Assembly: GCA_030428945.1 (NCBI GenBank)
Contig: JAUIEC010000022.1
Coordinates: 1-59,368, forward strand
Source: Phycisphaerae bacterium
Lineage (GTDB): Bacteria > Planctomycetota > Phycisphaerae > UBA1845 > Fen-1342
Reading direction: 5' to 3'
Length of the DNA stretch: 59,368 nucleotides
The notes beneath the pieces are model-generated. The model worked only from the letters and a program-made list of their open reading frames with translations. It had not been told where the DNA came from and searched no databases. This document shows positions 1-8,759 of this stretch, piece after piece. Each line of letters starts with the position of its first letter. Position 1 is the stretch's first letter. The position numbers were made by a program, and so were the translations under genes.

Positions 1-134
1 ACTCCGTCCGTCGCCGAAAGCAACCTGCGCGGAGAAGACACTGCTCAAGAGCCGTGGCACGCGCGTGGGTTGTTGTCCGGTACCGCCGGCGACGTTGCTT
101 TCGCGGTGCGCCTGTCGGCGGCGGTGTATCGGGC

Positions 135-767
135 TCACGTCCAGACTTCGACTCGCGGGGGATCGTCGAAGGCGACGCGGTGGTACTCGTCGGACTCGAA
201 GCGGTTGTCGAAGCGTTCGAGGGCCTGTTTTCGTTCGGCTTCGTAGTGCCGCTGGGCAAAGCGGATGACCATCTCGCGCAGGCCGTGCCAGAGGGAGGGG
301 TCGACGCACTGGGGGACGGGCATCGGCGGTGGTTCTTCGGGCATGCTGCTGGGGAAGCGGTCGTTGACGTACCAGAACCGGCGGGTGAGCTGGGTGATCG
401 ACTGGTGGGCGAACCTGACGGCGGCCCGCATGCCGGTGCAGACGCGGAAGACCGGGCGGTAGCGCTTCGGTGCGCGGTCGAAGAGCGCGTGCATCTTCTG
501 CAGCGCGAGCGTGATGGCCGGGGATCGTTCGTACGGGAGCCGGTAGTAGGCGGCGACCGCGGCGGTCTGGACCTGTCGCAGGAGGCGCGGTTGGTGATCG
601 CGGCGGGCGACCTCGAAGGCTTCGCAGGCGCGGCGGTGGTAGAGCGGCTGTCGGCCGAGGCCGACGCGGATCAGGTGCTGGCGGCGGACCCAACTGACGG
701 AGCGTCCGAAGCGGTCGGCGACCTGTCGGATGGTCAGGAAGTCGGGCGGTCGTCGGTATTCGGGCAC
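135..767 (-). CDS. Helix-turn-helix DNA-binding protein of unknown function
   Basis: A 210-residue protein. Residues about 10-35 (FLTIRQVADRFGRSVSWVRR) look like a MerR/excisionase-type helix-turn-helix that would read DNA. The rest is basic and rich in Arg/His, with no fold I recognise and no signal peptide. The start is a GTG at 767 preceded by a strong purine ribosome-binding site (AAGGAGGAG), which decides it. It stands alone, followed upstream by a repeat-rich gap. An HTH protein next to REP-like repeats might be linked to them, but nothing in the sequence shows it. Seen: HTH and RBS. Inferred: DNA binding. The 825-base ORF on the other strand is an antisense shadow. Confidence 0.6.
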   Translation of the reverse strand: MPEYRRPPDFLTIRQVADRFGRSVSWVRRQHLIRVGLGRQPLYHRRACEAFEVARRDHQPRLLRQVQTAAVAAYYRLPYERSPAITLALQKMHALFDRAPKRYRPVFRVCTGMRAAVRFAHQSITQLTRRFWYVNDRFPSSMPEEPPPMPVPQCVDPSLWHGLREMVIRFAQRHYEAERKQALERFDNRFESDEYHRVAFDDPPRVEVWT

Positions 768-846
768 CTGGTGCTCCTCCTTCCGAGGATCAGGGTTCGG
801 GTGTCCCGGGAGAGAATCAAGAGGGGCCAGGAAGAAAGGGCGAACG

Positions 847-930
847 GAGTTGCCACGCGGTGCGGCATCGACGCCTGAAGTGTCCGCGTCGGACGAACGC
901 GCGGGCTACTGCGTCGATGACGCACCCTAC
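847..930 (+). repeat. REP-like hairpin element, copy A
   Basis: A copy of an 82-84-base interspersed element. The left arm carries GTGCGGCATCGACGC and the right arm carries GCGTCGATGACGCACCCTAC. The arms are reverse complements with one mismatch over 15 bases, and the ~35 bases between them are not conserved. Other copies lie at 949-1030 (opposite strand), 32088, 51870, 52184 and 58950. No transposase of its own is visible in the window. Confidence 0.75.
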
Positions 931-948
931 GCCGCGCACTCGTTGGTT

Positions 949-1030
949 GTAGGGTGCGTCATCGACGCGGCCGTCCGCGATCATTGCCGGACGGAAACCC
1001 CAGGCGTCGATGCCGCACCGCGTGGCAGTT
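949..1030 (-). repeat. REP-like hairpin element, copy B (inverted)
   Basis: The same element as at 847-930 but on the opposite strand, 18 bases away, so A and B sit head to head and could form either two small hairpins or one large one. This resembles the paired arrangement called BIME in other bacteria. The terminal motif GTAGGGTGCGTCATCGACGC starts at 949 and the other arm ends near 1030. Confidence 0.75.
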
Positions 1031-1063
1031 GCGTGTCGTGGTGCTTCTTCTTTGTCGCGGTCC

Positions 1064-1222
1064 AACGCAGTCCCCCACCCTTCCGCTCGCTGCGCTCGCT
1101 CAAGGGTAGGGCACCCGGCGCTCATGGGTAGGGCACCCGGCGCTCAAGAGCAGTGGCACCCGGCAGCGACTCTCGCTCCCTTGCTCCCTCGCTCCCTGGC
1201 TCCCTGGCTCCCTGGCTCCCTC
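1064..1222. repeat. Repeat-rich intergenic stretch with pyrimidine minisatellite
   Basis: The 458-base gap 768-1225 holds no gene. After the two REP-like elements come a direct repeat of 22 bases (units at 1104 and 1126, GGGTAGGGCACCCGGCGCTC), a GTGGCACC block, and from about 1165 a run of CTCCCTCG/CTCCCTGG octamers ending just past the FGE stop codon. The same modules recur in reverse order at 51720-51840, so the whole gap belongs to a repeat family shared with the 51.6-52.4 kb region. Confidence 0.6.
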
Positions 1223-1225
1223 TGA

Positions 1226-2395
1226 TCACTTCCTGACTTTCGTCGCCTGCTCTTTGCTGACGACGCAGCGGAAGCTGGTGTGGGACAGGCTGGTGTCGAC
1301 CGCGGTGCCCTGGCGGGCGCTGGGGCGGTAGGCCGAGCAGTAGCTGTCGTGACACAGGAACGAGCCGCCGCGGGTCGCGCGCGACGGGGCCAGCGGCTCT
1401 CGCGGGTTGTAGCTGCGCTCGGGACCGCGCGGATTGACCAGCACGCCTCCCTCGGACGCGCGAAGTTGCCGCACGTAGGTGTCCGGACGGTACCAGTCGG
1501 CCGTCCACTCCCAGGCATTGCCCGACAGGTCGTACAACCCCAGGCCGTTCGGCGGAAACGACTTGACCGGCGCCAGCCCGACGTACCCGTCCTTCCCGCT
1601 GTTGGCGTTCGGAAACCGCCCCTGCCAGATGTTGGCCTGCGGCGACTCCTCCGAGTACGGCGCATCGCCCCACCCGTAGTGCTTGCCGACCAGGCCGCCG
1701 CGGGCGGCGTACTCCCACTCCGCCTCGGTCGGCAGACGCTTGCCGGACCACTCGGCGTACGCGGCCGCGTCGTACCACGAAACATGCACCACCGGGTAGT
1801 CGTCCATGCCGTCGATCGAACTGCCCGGACCCTGCGGATGCCGCCAGTCCGCCCCCGGCACCCAACGCCACCAGGCGGCCGGGTTGTGCAGCGGCACCGG
1901 CTGCGGCGGCGGCGTGAACACCAGCGAACCGGCCACGAGGGCCTCGGCCGGCGGCGGCGGCGTTCCGGGCGGGACCTGCTTCATGATCTCTTCCAGCGTC
2001 GGCACCCGCTCGGCGGTGGTGACGTAGCCGGTCGCTTCGACGAACGCGCGGAACTGGGCGTTGGTCACCTCGGTGACGTCCATGAAGAAGCCGTCGACCC
2101 GCACCGCGTGCACCGGACGCTCCTCGAGACGCGCATCGGGAAACTCGCTGCCACGCTGATACGTGCCGCCCTCGATCCAGCGCATCCCGGCCGGCCCCAG
2201 CGCAGCGGCCAGACCGGTGGCTTCGGGCGCGACAGGCTGCGTCGCGGCAGCGGCCTGCACCAGGTGGGCGAAACGCGACGGCGCCGCGCAGCACTCGGGC
2301 GTGGCGGCCGGGGCCGGGGCGGCCGGGGCCGGGGCGGCCGGGGCCGGGGCGGCGGACTGTAGCACGATCAGCAGAGCGGGCAGCAGACAGGACAC
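1226..2395 (-). CDS. Formylglycine-generating enzyme (sulfatase-modifying factor)
   Basis: Converts the active-site cysteine of type I sulfatases to formylglycine. The FGE/SUMF1 domain spans about residues 68-380: GGTYQRGSE near the start, DVTEVTNAQFRAFV, PVVHVSWYDAAAYAEW, KRLPTEAEWEYAARGG, NAWEWTADW and the C-terminal RGGSFLCHDSYC. The last holds the C-x4-C pair (C348, C353) that marks genuine FGEs, which most bacterial SUMF-like proteins lack. A GTG start at 2395 after GAGGAT gives a clean hydrophobic signal (MSCLLPALLIVL), so it is probably exported. An upstream ATG at 2509 is possible but worse. Residues 15-31 are an Ala-Pro repeat from a 15-base tandem repeat. A cysteine-type sulfatase at 48050 is a plausible client. 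Family assignment is firm; export is inferred. Confidence 0.85.
   Translation of the reverse strand: MSCLLPALLIVLQSAAPAPAAPAPAAPAPAATPECCAAPSRFAHLVQAAAATQPVAPEATGLAAALGPAGMRWIEGGTYQRGSEFPDARLEERPVHAVRVDGFFMDVTEVTNAQFRAFVEATGYVTTAERVPTLEEIMKQVPPGTPPPPAEALVAGSLVFTPPPQPVPLHNPAAWWRWVPGADWRHPQGPGSSIDGMDDYPVVHVSWYDAAAYAEWSGKRLPTEAEWEYAARGGLVGKHYGWGDAPYSEESPQANIWQGRFPNANSGKDGYVGLAPVKSFPPNGLGLYDLSGNAWEWTADWYRPDTYVRQLRASEGGVLVNPRGPERSYNPREPLAPSRATRGGSFLCHDSYCSAYRPSARQGTAVDTSLSHTSFRCVVSKEQATKVRK
2303..2353. repeat. 15-base tandem repeat inside the FGE gene
   Basis: About three direct copies of a 15-base GC-only unit (GGCCGGGGCCGGGGC) encode the repeated Pro-Ala stretch after the signal peptide. Copy number could vary between strains without breaking the reading frame. 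Confidence 0.7.
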
Positions 2396-2597
2396 GGGCG
2401 TGATCCTCGCAGGGTGCGTCGGTTCCGACTGGCAACGCAGCCGTCCCAGGATGATAGCCGAAAGGAAGCGGCCGCCGGATGGAAAGCGGACCCGTGCATG
2501 GTCCGTCATCCACCGGCCGCCCGCGGCTTCGACAGTCCCTGGACTTCCACGCGCTGCGCTCGCGCGGGGATGGCCAGCCGCGCGGCCGGCGTGACGC

Positions 2598-3608
2598 TCA
2601 GCCCGGCAGACGCACCTCGGGGGCGTAGCTGTTCAGCGTCCGCACGCGACAGTCCCCCGCCTGTCGGGCGACCAGCGTGACCTGCTGCACCCGTCCGTTG
2701 AACAGATCGATCCGCGCCGTCCGGCCGGGGGCGGCCCGCACTCGGACGTGCAGCCGACCGGTCCATACGCCGCACGGCCGATCGGCTTCCAGTTCGGGCA
2801 GCGTGAGCGTGGCGGCGACATCGGGTCCGTCACAGCCGAGGGCGGTGGTCAACTCGCGTCGCAGTCGTTCGCGGGCGCGTTCGAACTCGTCGGCCGTGAT
2901 GAAGTCCGGATCGGCATGCGGCAGCCAGTCCCACGAATCCAGCAGGTGCAGCGGCAGCGTGACTTCGAGCGCGCCCGGACGGGCGGCGTCGGTGGTCAGC
3001 ACGATCTGTGTTCGCCCGGCAGGCTGGTCGGCCGCAAAGGCCGCGCAGGTCCGCAGGGCCGAACGATCACGCACCAGGCGACGGGCTCGATGGTCGGCGG
3101 CGAACTGCAGGTAGCCGGGGTTGCCACCGCTCGTCAGGCGCAGCGTCACGCGCGTCGCGGCCGCGGGCGTCGTGCAGGTCAGCAGCAGTTGTTCGCGCAG
3201 GCCCGACTGCTCGGGCGGCACGTAGCGCAGCACGAGCAGCGGCCCGGAGGCGCGATAGCGAAGCGACACGTGGCCGGCGTCCGGATCCCAGGACGTCGCG
3301 GTTTCCGGTGGCGGCAGGACCTGTCCGGCGGCGTCACGCACGATCAATCCGCCGGCGACGCGATCGCGCAGGTCCTCGAGCGTCGCTTCGAGGCTGGGCC
3401 GATCCGCGCGGCGGGCTGCCATGTGGCGCAGACTGGCGCGCGGCAGCGTCAGCGCGATCTCGAGCGCATCGGTGGTGACGTGAACCTCGCCGCGGACAAG
3501 GTGCAGGGCATGCGCCATGGCCGGGGCCGGCAGGCACAGCAGCAGCACCGGCAGCCAACCGCCGCGAGTGCGGCGACGCGGGCCGGCGATGGGCTGGCTG
3601 GGATGCAT
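2598..3608 (-). CDS. Secreted or envelope protein of unknown function
   Basis: A 336-residue protein with an N-terminal signal: basic start, then GGWLPVLLLCLPAPAMA with a typical A-x-A cleavage site near residue 32. The mature part has alternating hydrophobic strands (VTLRLTSG, QIVLTTDA, LEVTLPLHLL), suggesting a beta-rich fold, plus an Arg/Glu-rich segment near residues 235-260. I recognise no family. It lies 36 bases downstream of the alpha-mannosidase on the same strand and may be co-transcribed with it. Seen: signal peptide and strand pattern. Role unknown. Confidence 0.7.
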   Translation of the reverse strand: MHPSQPIAGPRRRTRGGWLPVLLLCLPAPAMAHALHLVRGEVHVTTDALEIALTLPRASLRHMAARRADRPSLEATLEDLRDRVAGGLIVRDAAGQVLPPPETATSWDPDAGHVSLRYRASGPLLVLRYVPPEQSGLREQLLLTCTTPAAATRVTLRLTSGGNPGYLQFAADHRARRLVRDRSALRTCAAFAADQPAGRTQIVLTTDAARPGALEVTLPLHLLDSWDWLPHADPDFITADEFERARERLRRELTTALGCDGPDVAATLTLPELEADRPCGVWTGRLHVRVRAAPGRTARIDLFNGRVQQVTLVARQAGDCRVRTLNSYAPEVRLPG

Positions 3609-3644
3609 CGTGCTGCCTGTCCGGGCGTCGCCGCGCGAGGCCGG

Positions 3645-6600
3645 CTACTCGGAGGTCCGGCTGTAGACGTCGATCTCGGTGAAGAAGGTCCCCTGCCGGG
3701 CGGGCTCGGCGATCCACAGCAGCCAGCGATACCTGCCGAGTTCGCGCTCGCCGCGTCCGGCGATGCGCGAGGCGTGCACGCCGCCTTCACCGAGGGGGCG
3801 GCTGTCGACCACGCCGAGCAGTTCCCAGGCGCCCTGCTCACCGCGACGGAAGTTCGGGTCCGGCATTTCCGATCCGCTCGCGCCCCAGACCGAGAAGTAC
3901 TGCGGGGCCCGGTCGCTGCGGTGCCACGAGTAGGTCTGAATGCGATCAACCGTGACCGGCCCGCCGAGGTCGATGTGGAAGCGTCCCTCGTTGTCGAACC
4001 AGACGCAGCGCTGCGTATCGTCGTGGTTTCGGGCGACGTCTCCGTCGTTGAGGCGCGGCAGCGTGCGGCCGACGGCTCCGGAGCGGGCGTGCGGGGGATA
4101 GTTCCGGCGGAAGTCGAAGTACTCGAAGTGCCGGTCGGCCCCGCGGCTGGCGTCGACCAGGTCCTGGTCGGAGGGACCTTCGAGCTGGAGCGCGTCGAAC
4201 GACTCCGCCCGTTCCATCTGCACGACGCCCTGCGGCGAAAGGTGCTTGAAGACCGCCACGCGCGGCTGCGGGTACTGGTAGCGGAACTCGATCGGTCCGC
4301 GCTCATCGAAGTCGTCGTAGAGCGGCGCCGCGGGTCGCAGCCGGTCGTGGGCCGCCCGCGTGGCCGTGGCGGCGAAGACGCGGACGCGCGGATCGTGCGG
4401 CAGGGTCAGCTTCGTGGCGCCCGGGGGAACGTCGAACGAGAAGCGGAACAGGTATCCGAACTGGTACGGCAGGTTGCCCTTGCGTTCGTCGTGGATGTGC
4501 GTGCTGAACCAGGCGATCGGGGCCCGCTTGATGTACCCGGGCTTGATCGCGACGACCTTGCCCTCGCAGGTGAAGTCGACCGCGGCGAACTTGCGGTCCC
4601 AGATGCGATCCTCCCACTGCCCGACGAAGCCGGTCCAGGACGGAACCTCGACGCCGTGCGAACGGTCGCCGACCGTGAACGTGGCGGTGACGTCCTGCTG
4701 GGCGGCCGCGAGAACGTGAACCCGCTCCCAGTCCCCTTCCGGCAGCGTGATCTCCTGTCCGCGGCAGACGACGGCGTTGTCGGACCCGCTGGCGGTGCTG
4801 CCCAGTTCGAAGCGGACCTGCTGATCGACCAGCACGGCGGGCAGCAGTTCGGCCGGCAGCGAGCGCCCGCTGGCGAAGTCGCCATCGCCGCGGTTGCCGT
4901 CCATGCTGCAGACGTCGAGGTCCAGCGGCAGCGGCAGCGCCGCGCTCTCGGTCTGCGGCGTGGCGCGCTCGGGGGCCGCGAGCGTGACCGCGAAGCTGCG
5001 CGGACTGTAGGGCGTCATCGAGAGCACCAGGCGCCCGTTCTCGATCGTGGCCGGTCCGGCGCGGTGCTCCTGTCCGTCGACCTCCTCGGCCGCGGTGATC
5101 GGCGCGGCCAGACGGACTTCGACCCGCTCGGCCGGTTTGCCGTGCAGTTCCTGGAGGCGGACGATGATCCGGTCGTCGTCTTCGGCTTTCTTGACGGCCC
5201 GGACGTCGACCTGGTCGGTGTTCAGTTCGAGCAGCGAGAACTGCGCGGCCGGGCCCGGGGCGGGCTGCACCTGGAAGACGCGGACGGGCTGGTTCAGGCG
5301 GCGTCCGTGCCAGGGGCTGTCGGCCTGGCGCCAGTCGCCGCCGTGTCCGTAGAGGGCGTAGGTGAAGTCGTGGCGGCCCCAGTCCTGGCTGTGCTGGTCG
5401 AGGTAGCCACCGCGGACGCCGGGCGTGTAGAGCAGGGTCAGGCGCAGTTCGTCGTCGCCGGGCTTGTCGGAGCCGAACTTGCAGTCTTCGAGGATCGTGA
5501 CGCCGTAGCTGCCGGTCGGGTCGGTCAGGTCGAACCACTCGTGCGAGGGAACTTCGTAGCGGGTCGGCTCGACGTTGCCGCGCTGGATCGTTCCGAGCCC
5601 CCAGTTGTAGGTCGCGTCGGGGTTGCTGACGGTCAGCGGGAAACTGGCCCGCAGGGCGCACTCGGCCGACTGCCAGTCGACCTGGTTGTCGACCCGGACC
5701 TGCTCTCCACCGCGAGCCAGCGAGATGCGCTGCGTGAAGTGCGAACCGCGGGCGCTGCGGACGACTTCGAGCGCGACGCGGACCGGGCCGTCCTCGACGA
5801 TGCGAATCTCGGCCGGGCCGTCGACGAAGCCGAGCGGCGGTTCCTGGCGATCGGCCCAGTCCATGTTCCAGGCCGGCCAGGCGACCGGGCGTTCGTAGGT
5901 GAAGACCAGGCGGGCGGGTTCGCGGAGGATTTCGCGTCCGTGCCGCTTGTCGCGGATGCCGGCGATGTCGCCGGCCTCGTTGATCGTCACGAGGTAGCGC
6001 TCGTTCTCGAGCGTGCGGGGCGTGACGGCCAGGGGGCTTTCGGCTGCGGCGGTGCCGGCCCGCACGTCGCAGACCGACCAGGAGACGGGCGGCAGGCCGC
6101 AGGAGAAGAGCAGGTCGACGGTGTTGTTTTCGCGATCGCGGGCCAGGACCTGGGTCGGCAGTGGCTGGCCGTCGGGTCCGTGCACGACGAGCTGCTCGGG
6201 TGGTGCGGCGTCGAACTGGACGGTGGCCCGCACGGCTTCGGTGCGCGCGAGTGCGAGCGGGTTGTAGACCACCAGCGGGACGCCGGGGCGTTCCGTGTCG
6301 AGGCTGGTGGTGACGGCCCCGACCGCGTCGGTCAGCACGGCGGCGAGCAGGTTGCTGGCGACGATTTCATCGTTCCAGGAGAAGGTGTAGGCGCGGGGGA
6401 TGCTGGTACCGGGAAGGATGTCGTGCATCTGGTTGGCGAGCACGCGGACCCAGGCCCGTTCGATCTTGTCCTGCGGATAGCGCAGCCCGCCCTGCCAGGT
6501 GGCGGCGACGGCGGCCCGTTCGGCGGCGTCGGCGAGGATTTCGTTTTTGCGGTTCCAGCGCTTCATGTAGCTCTGCGAGGTCAGCGTGCCGGCCGAGTGC

Positions 6601-7529
6601 TCGGTCAGCAGCAGGTCGCCCTTGTAGCGTGGCAGTCGTTTCCGCTGGGCGTCGGTGATGTCCTGGTACATCTGGTCCGATGAGGTCAGGGCGACGGTGA
6701 TGGCGCCGTCAGGGTTGCCGACGCTAGCGAGGTAGTTGACGACGTCCTCCTCGCGCGGGGCCCCGCCCATGTCGCCGACGCCGTAGTAGTGGTAGTCGGC
6801 CCACATGCCGTACTGTCGTCCGTTGGCCATGACGCGGTCGACCCATTCCTCGTTGGTGTCGACGCGGCCCTTGATGCCGCCGACGTACGGGCCGGGGTCG
6901 AGGGCGGCGACGACGGAGGCGCCGTCGGGTCCTTCCCAGACGCCGACCTTGAACGGGATGCCGACGGCCGAGCCCCAGGTGAGTTTCTGGGTCGAGAAGC
7001 CGAGCAGTCCGCAGTGCGACCAGATCGACGGCAGCGACGCGGGGAAGCCGAAGCAGTCGGGCAGCATGAAGTCCTGGCTGACCTTGCCGAAGGTTCGCTG
7101 GAAGTAGCGGTTGCCGTAGAGCACCTGGCGGAGGATCGCCTCGGACCCGACGACGTTGACGTCGCCCTCGTCGACCGAGGAACCCGAGACGAACCAGCGA
7201 CCGTCGGCGACGTGGCGGCGCAACTGCTCGAAGCGCTGCGGGTAGTACTCTTCCATCATCTGGTAGCGGACCGAGCCGGTGAAGTTGAACACGTAGCCCG
7301 GGTACCTGGCGATGCGGTCGAAGTTGTCGTCGAGCGTGGCCTTGAGGTACTCGTTGATCGTCGTCTGGAAGTCCCAGCGCCACTGGGTGTCGAGGTGCGC
7401 GTAGGCGACGCAGTAGAGCACCTTTTCCTGTTCGAGATCGTGCAGCGGCACGCGGGCGGGCTTTTCACCGGCCGACAGGGGCAGGGCGAGCGGTCCGAGC
7501 AGCAGCAGCGCGATAACCGGCTTGAACAT
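3645..7529 (-). CDS. Secreted GH38 alpha-mannosidase with C-terminal discoidin-like domain
   Basis: A glycoside hydrolase that would remove alpha-mannose from glycans. Residues 1-20 form a signal peptide (IALLLLGPLALPLSAG). The GH38 catalytic part starts about residue 36: YCVAYAHLDTQWRWDF gives the zinc ligands H45 and D47, and FMLPDCFGF gives the likely nucleophile D158. The middle and C-terminal GH38 beta domains follow to about residue 850. The last ~140 residues (FDNEGRFHIDLGGPVTVDRI and after) look like an F5/8 type C carbohydrate-binding domain. At 1294 residues it is longer than usual for the family because of this tail. The start at 7529 has AGAGGA before it. With the GH16, sulfatase and esterase further on, it suggests use of complex polysaccharides. 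Confidence 0.88.
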   Translation of the reverse strand: MFKPVIALLLLGPLALPLSAGEKPARVPLHDLEQEKVLYCVAYAHLDTQWRWDFQTTINEYLKATLDDNFDRIARYPGYVFNFTGSVRYQMMEEYYPQRFEQLRRHVADGRWFVSGSSVDEGDVNVVGSEAILRQVLYGNRYFQRTFGKVSQDFMLPDCFGFPASLPSIWSHCGLLGFSTQKLTWGSAVGIPFKVGVWEGPDGASVVAALDPGPYVGGIKGRVDTNEEWVDRVMANGRQYGMWADYHYYGVGDMGGAPREEDVVNYLASVGNPDGAITVALTSSDQMYQDITDAQRKRLPRYKGDLLLTEHSAGTLTSQSYMKRWNRKNEILADAAERAAVAATWQGGLRYPQDKIERAWVRVLANQMHDILPGTSIPRAYTFSWNDEIVASNLLAAVLTDAVGAVTTSLDTERPGVPLVVYNPLALARTEAVRATVQFDAAPPEQLVVHGPDGQPLPTQVLARDRENNTVDLLFSCGLPPVSWSVCDVRAGTAAAESPLAVTPRTLENERYLVTINEAGDIAGIRDKRHGREILREPARLVFTYERPVAWPAWNMDWADRQEPPLGFVDGPAEIRIVEDGPVRVALEVVRSARGSHFTQRISLARGGEQVRVDNQVDWQSAECALRASFPLTVSNPDATYNWGLGTIQRGNVEPTRYEVPSHEWFDLTDPTGSYGVTILEDCKFGSDKPGDDELRLTLLYTPGVRGGYLDQHSQDWGRHDFTYALYGHGGDWRQADSPWHGRRLNQPVRVFQVQPAPGPAAQFSLLELNTDQVDVRAVKKAEDDDRIIVRLQELHGKPAERVEVRLAAPITAAEEVDGQEHRAGPATIENGRLVLSMTPYSPRSFAVTLAAPERATPQTESAALPLPLDLDVCSMDGNRGDGDFASGRSLPAELLPAVLVDQQVRFELGSTASGSDNAVVCRGQEITLPEGDWERVHVLAAAQQDVTATFTVGDRSHGVEVPSWTGFVGQWEDRIWDRKFAAVDFTCEGKVVAIKPGYIKRAPIAWFSTHIHDERKGNLPYQFGYLFRFSFDVPPGATKLTLPHDPRVRVFAATATRAAHDRLRPAAPLYDDFDERGPIEFRYQYPQPRVAVFKHLSPQGVVQMERAESFDALQLEGPSDQDLVDASRGADRHFEYFDFRRNYPPHARSGAVGRTLPRLNDGDVARNHDDTQRCVWFDNEGRFHIDLGGPVTVDRIQTYSWHRSDRAPQYFSVWGASGSEMPDPNFRRGEQGAWELLGVVDSRPLGEGGVHASRIAGRGERELGRYRWLLWIAEPARQGTFFTEIDVYSRTSE

Positions 7530-7645
7530 CGGATTCCTCTTTTCAGGGCATGCGTGCGTGAAGACGCGCAGGCGGGAACGGGTGAACAGGCCGATCCTCT
7601 CTCACTCGTTCACGCCTTCACGGTTTCGCTTCTGTCGGTCGGTTC

Positions 7646-8638
7646 TCAGGACTTGCGCCAGTCGCGGTCGCCGCGGGGCTTGTTGTCGAGGATGCCCTCG
7701 ATCTTCTCCAGCACGTCGGGGGTCAGCTTGTCGGCCAGTTCGAGGGCCTTCATGTTCTCGGTGACCTGTTCCTTGCGCGAGGCGCCGGTGATGACGGTGC
7801 TGACGTGCGGGTTCTTCAGGCACCAGGCGATCGCGAGCTGGGCCATGGTTCCGCCGAGGTCCGCGGCGACGGGCATCAGTTGGCGGACCTTCTCGATGCG
7901 CTGCTGTCCTTCGTCGTTCAGCACGTTGTTGCGGAGCCATTCGACCTGGTCGAGGCGCGAGCCCTTCGGGACGCCGTCGTTGTACTTGCCGGTCAGCAGG
8001 CCGCTGGCCAGCGGGCTCCAGATGGTCGTCCCGAGGCCGTAGTCGCGGTACAGGTCGGCGTACTCGACCTCGACCCGCGCGCGGTGGAACATGTGGTACT
8101 GCGGCTGGTCCATGCTGGGCGGGTTGAGCCCGCAGCGATAGGCAATCTCGTAGGCCTGGCGAAGCTGTTCGCCGCTCCACTCGCTCGTGCCCCAGTAGAA
8201 CGCCCGGCCGGTGTCGACCATGTGCGACATGGCCCGCACGGTTTCCTCGATCGGGGTGTGCTGGTCGGGACGGTGGCAGAAGAGCAGGTCGACGTAGTCC
8301 ATCTGCAGGCGGCGGAGTGCGGCGTCGGTGCCTTCGACGATGTGCTTGCGCGAGAGGCCGCGGTCATTGGGGCCTTCGCCGCCCCAGAAGATCTTGGTGG
8401 AAACGACCAGGTCGGACCGTTTCCAGTCAACCTGCCTGCAGATCTCGCCCATGACCTCCTCGGACTTGCCGCCGGCGTAGGCCTCGGCGTTGTCGAAGAA
8501 GTTCACGCCGGCTTCGTAGGCCGCGACCATGCAGTCGCGGGCGGTGTCGAAGTCGACCTGGCTGCCGAACGTGACCCAGGATCCGAAGGAAAGGCTCGAG
8601 ACCTTGATCCCGGCCCGGCCCAGGTGGCGGTATTCCAT
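7646..8638 (-). CDS. Aldo/keto reductase, potassium-channel beta-subunit-like
   Basis: A 330-residue cytoplasmic NADPH-dependent aldehyde/ketone reductase with a TIM barrel. The catalytic residues are visible: Asp and Tyr in GVNFFDNAEAYAGGKSEE, Lys in STKIFWG and His in LLFCHRPDQ. The C-terminal cofactor site VSTVITGASRKEQVTENMKA is also present. The sequence is closest to the Kv-beta/YghZ group. The start at 8638 has AGGAG nine bases before it. It lies 117 bases upstream of the mannosidase on the same strand, with a possible shared transcript. The substrate is unknown. Confidence 0.88.
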   Translation of the reverse strand: MEYRHLGRAGIKVSSLSFGSWVTFGSQVDFDTARDCMVAAYEAGVNFFDNAEAYAGGKSEEVMGEICRQVDWKRSDLVVSTKIFWGGEGPNDRGLSRKHIVEGTDAALRRLQMDYVDLLFCHRPDQHTPIEETVRAMSHMVDTGRAFYWGTSEWSGEQLRQAYEIAYRCGLNPPSMDQPQYHMFHRARVEVEYADLYRDYGLGTTIWSPLASGLLTGKYNDGVPKGSRLDQVEWLRNNVLNDEGQQRIEKVRQLMPVAADLGGTMAQLAIAWCLKNPHVSTVITGASRKEQVTENMKALELADKLTPDVLEKIEGILDNKPRGDRDWRKS

Positions 8639-8643
8639 GACGT

Positions 8644-8730
8644 GTTGCTCCTATGTTCTGCGCCCGCGATCAGGCCCAGATGATAGCCGCCCGGCCCGGG
8701 CTTGACACCCGGCCGGGCGGCGTGAGCAAC
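8644..8730 (-). terminator. GC-rich nested hairpin after the HDOD-GGDEF gene
   Basis: A near-perfect stem GCCGCCCGGCCCGGG (8686-8700) / CCCGGCCGGGCGGC (8708-8721) is enclosed by a second pair, GTTGCTC (8644-8650) / GAGCAAC (8724-8730). It sits between the stop of one minus-strand gene and the start of the next. There is no clear T-run, so it may slow transcription or protect RNA rather than end it. Confidence 0.4.
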
Positions 8731-8759
8731 AGAGAGCAGGTTCGGACGCGTGCCGGGCG

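Noticed and set aside
15..103. Inverted repeat CGAAAGCAAC / GTTGCTTTCG at the left edge
   Set aside because: Ten-base arms 70 bases apart, with no gene context on the left; too weak to call a terminator or an element, though the nearby GTGGCAC block matches the repeat family at 1144.
2748..6683. 1311-codon open frame on the plus strand opposite the alpha-mannosidase
   Set aside because: It mirrors the codon pattern of the real gene in GC-rich DNA, has no RBS or domain, and the minus-strand gene has clear GH38 motifs.
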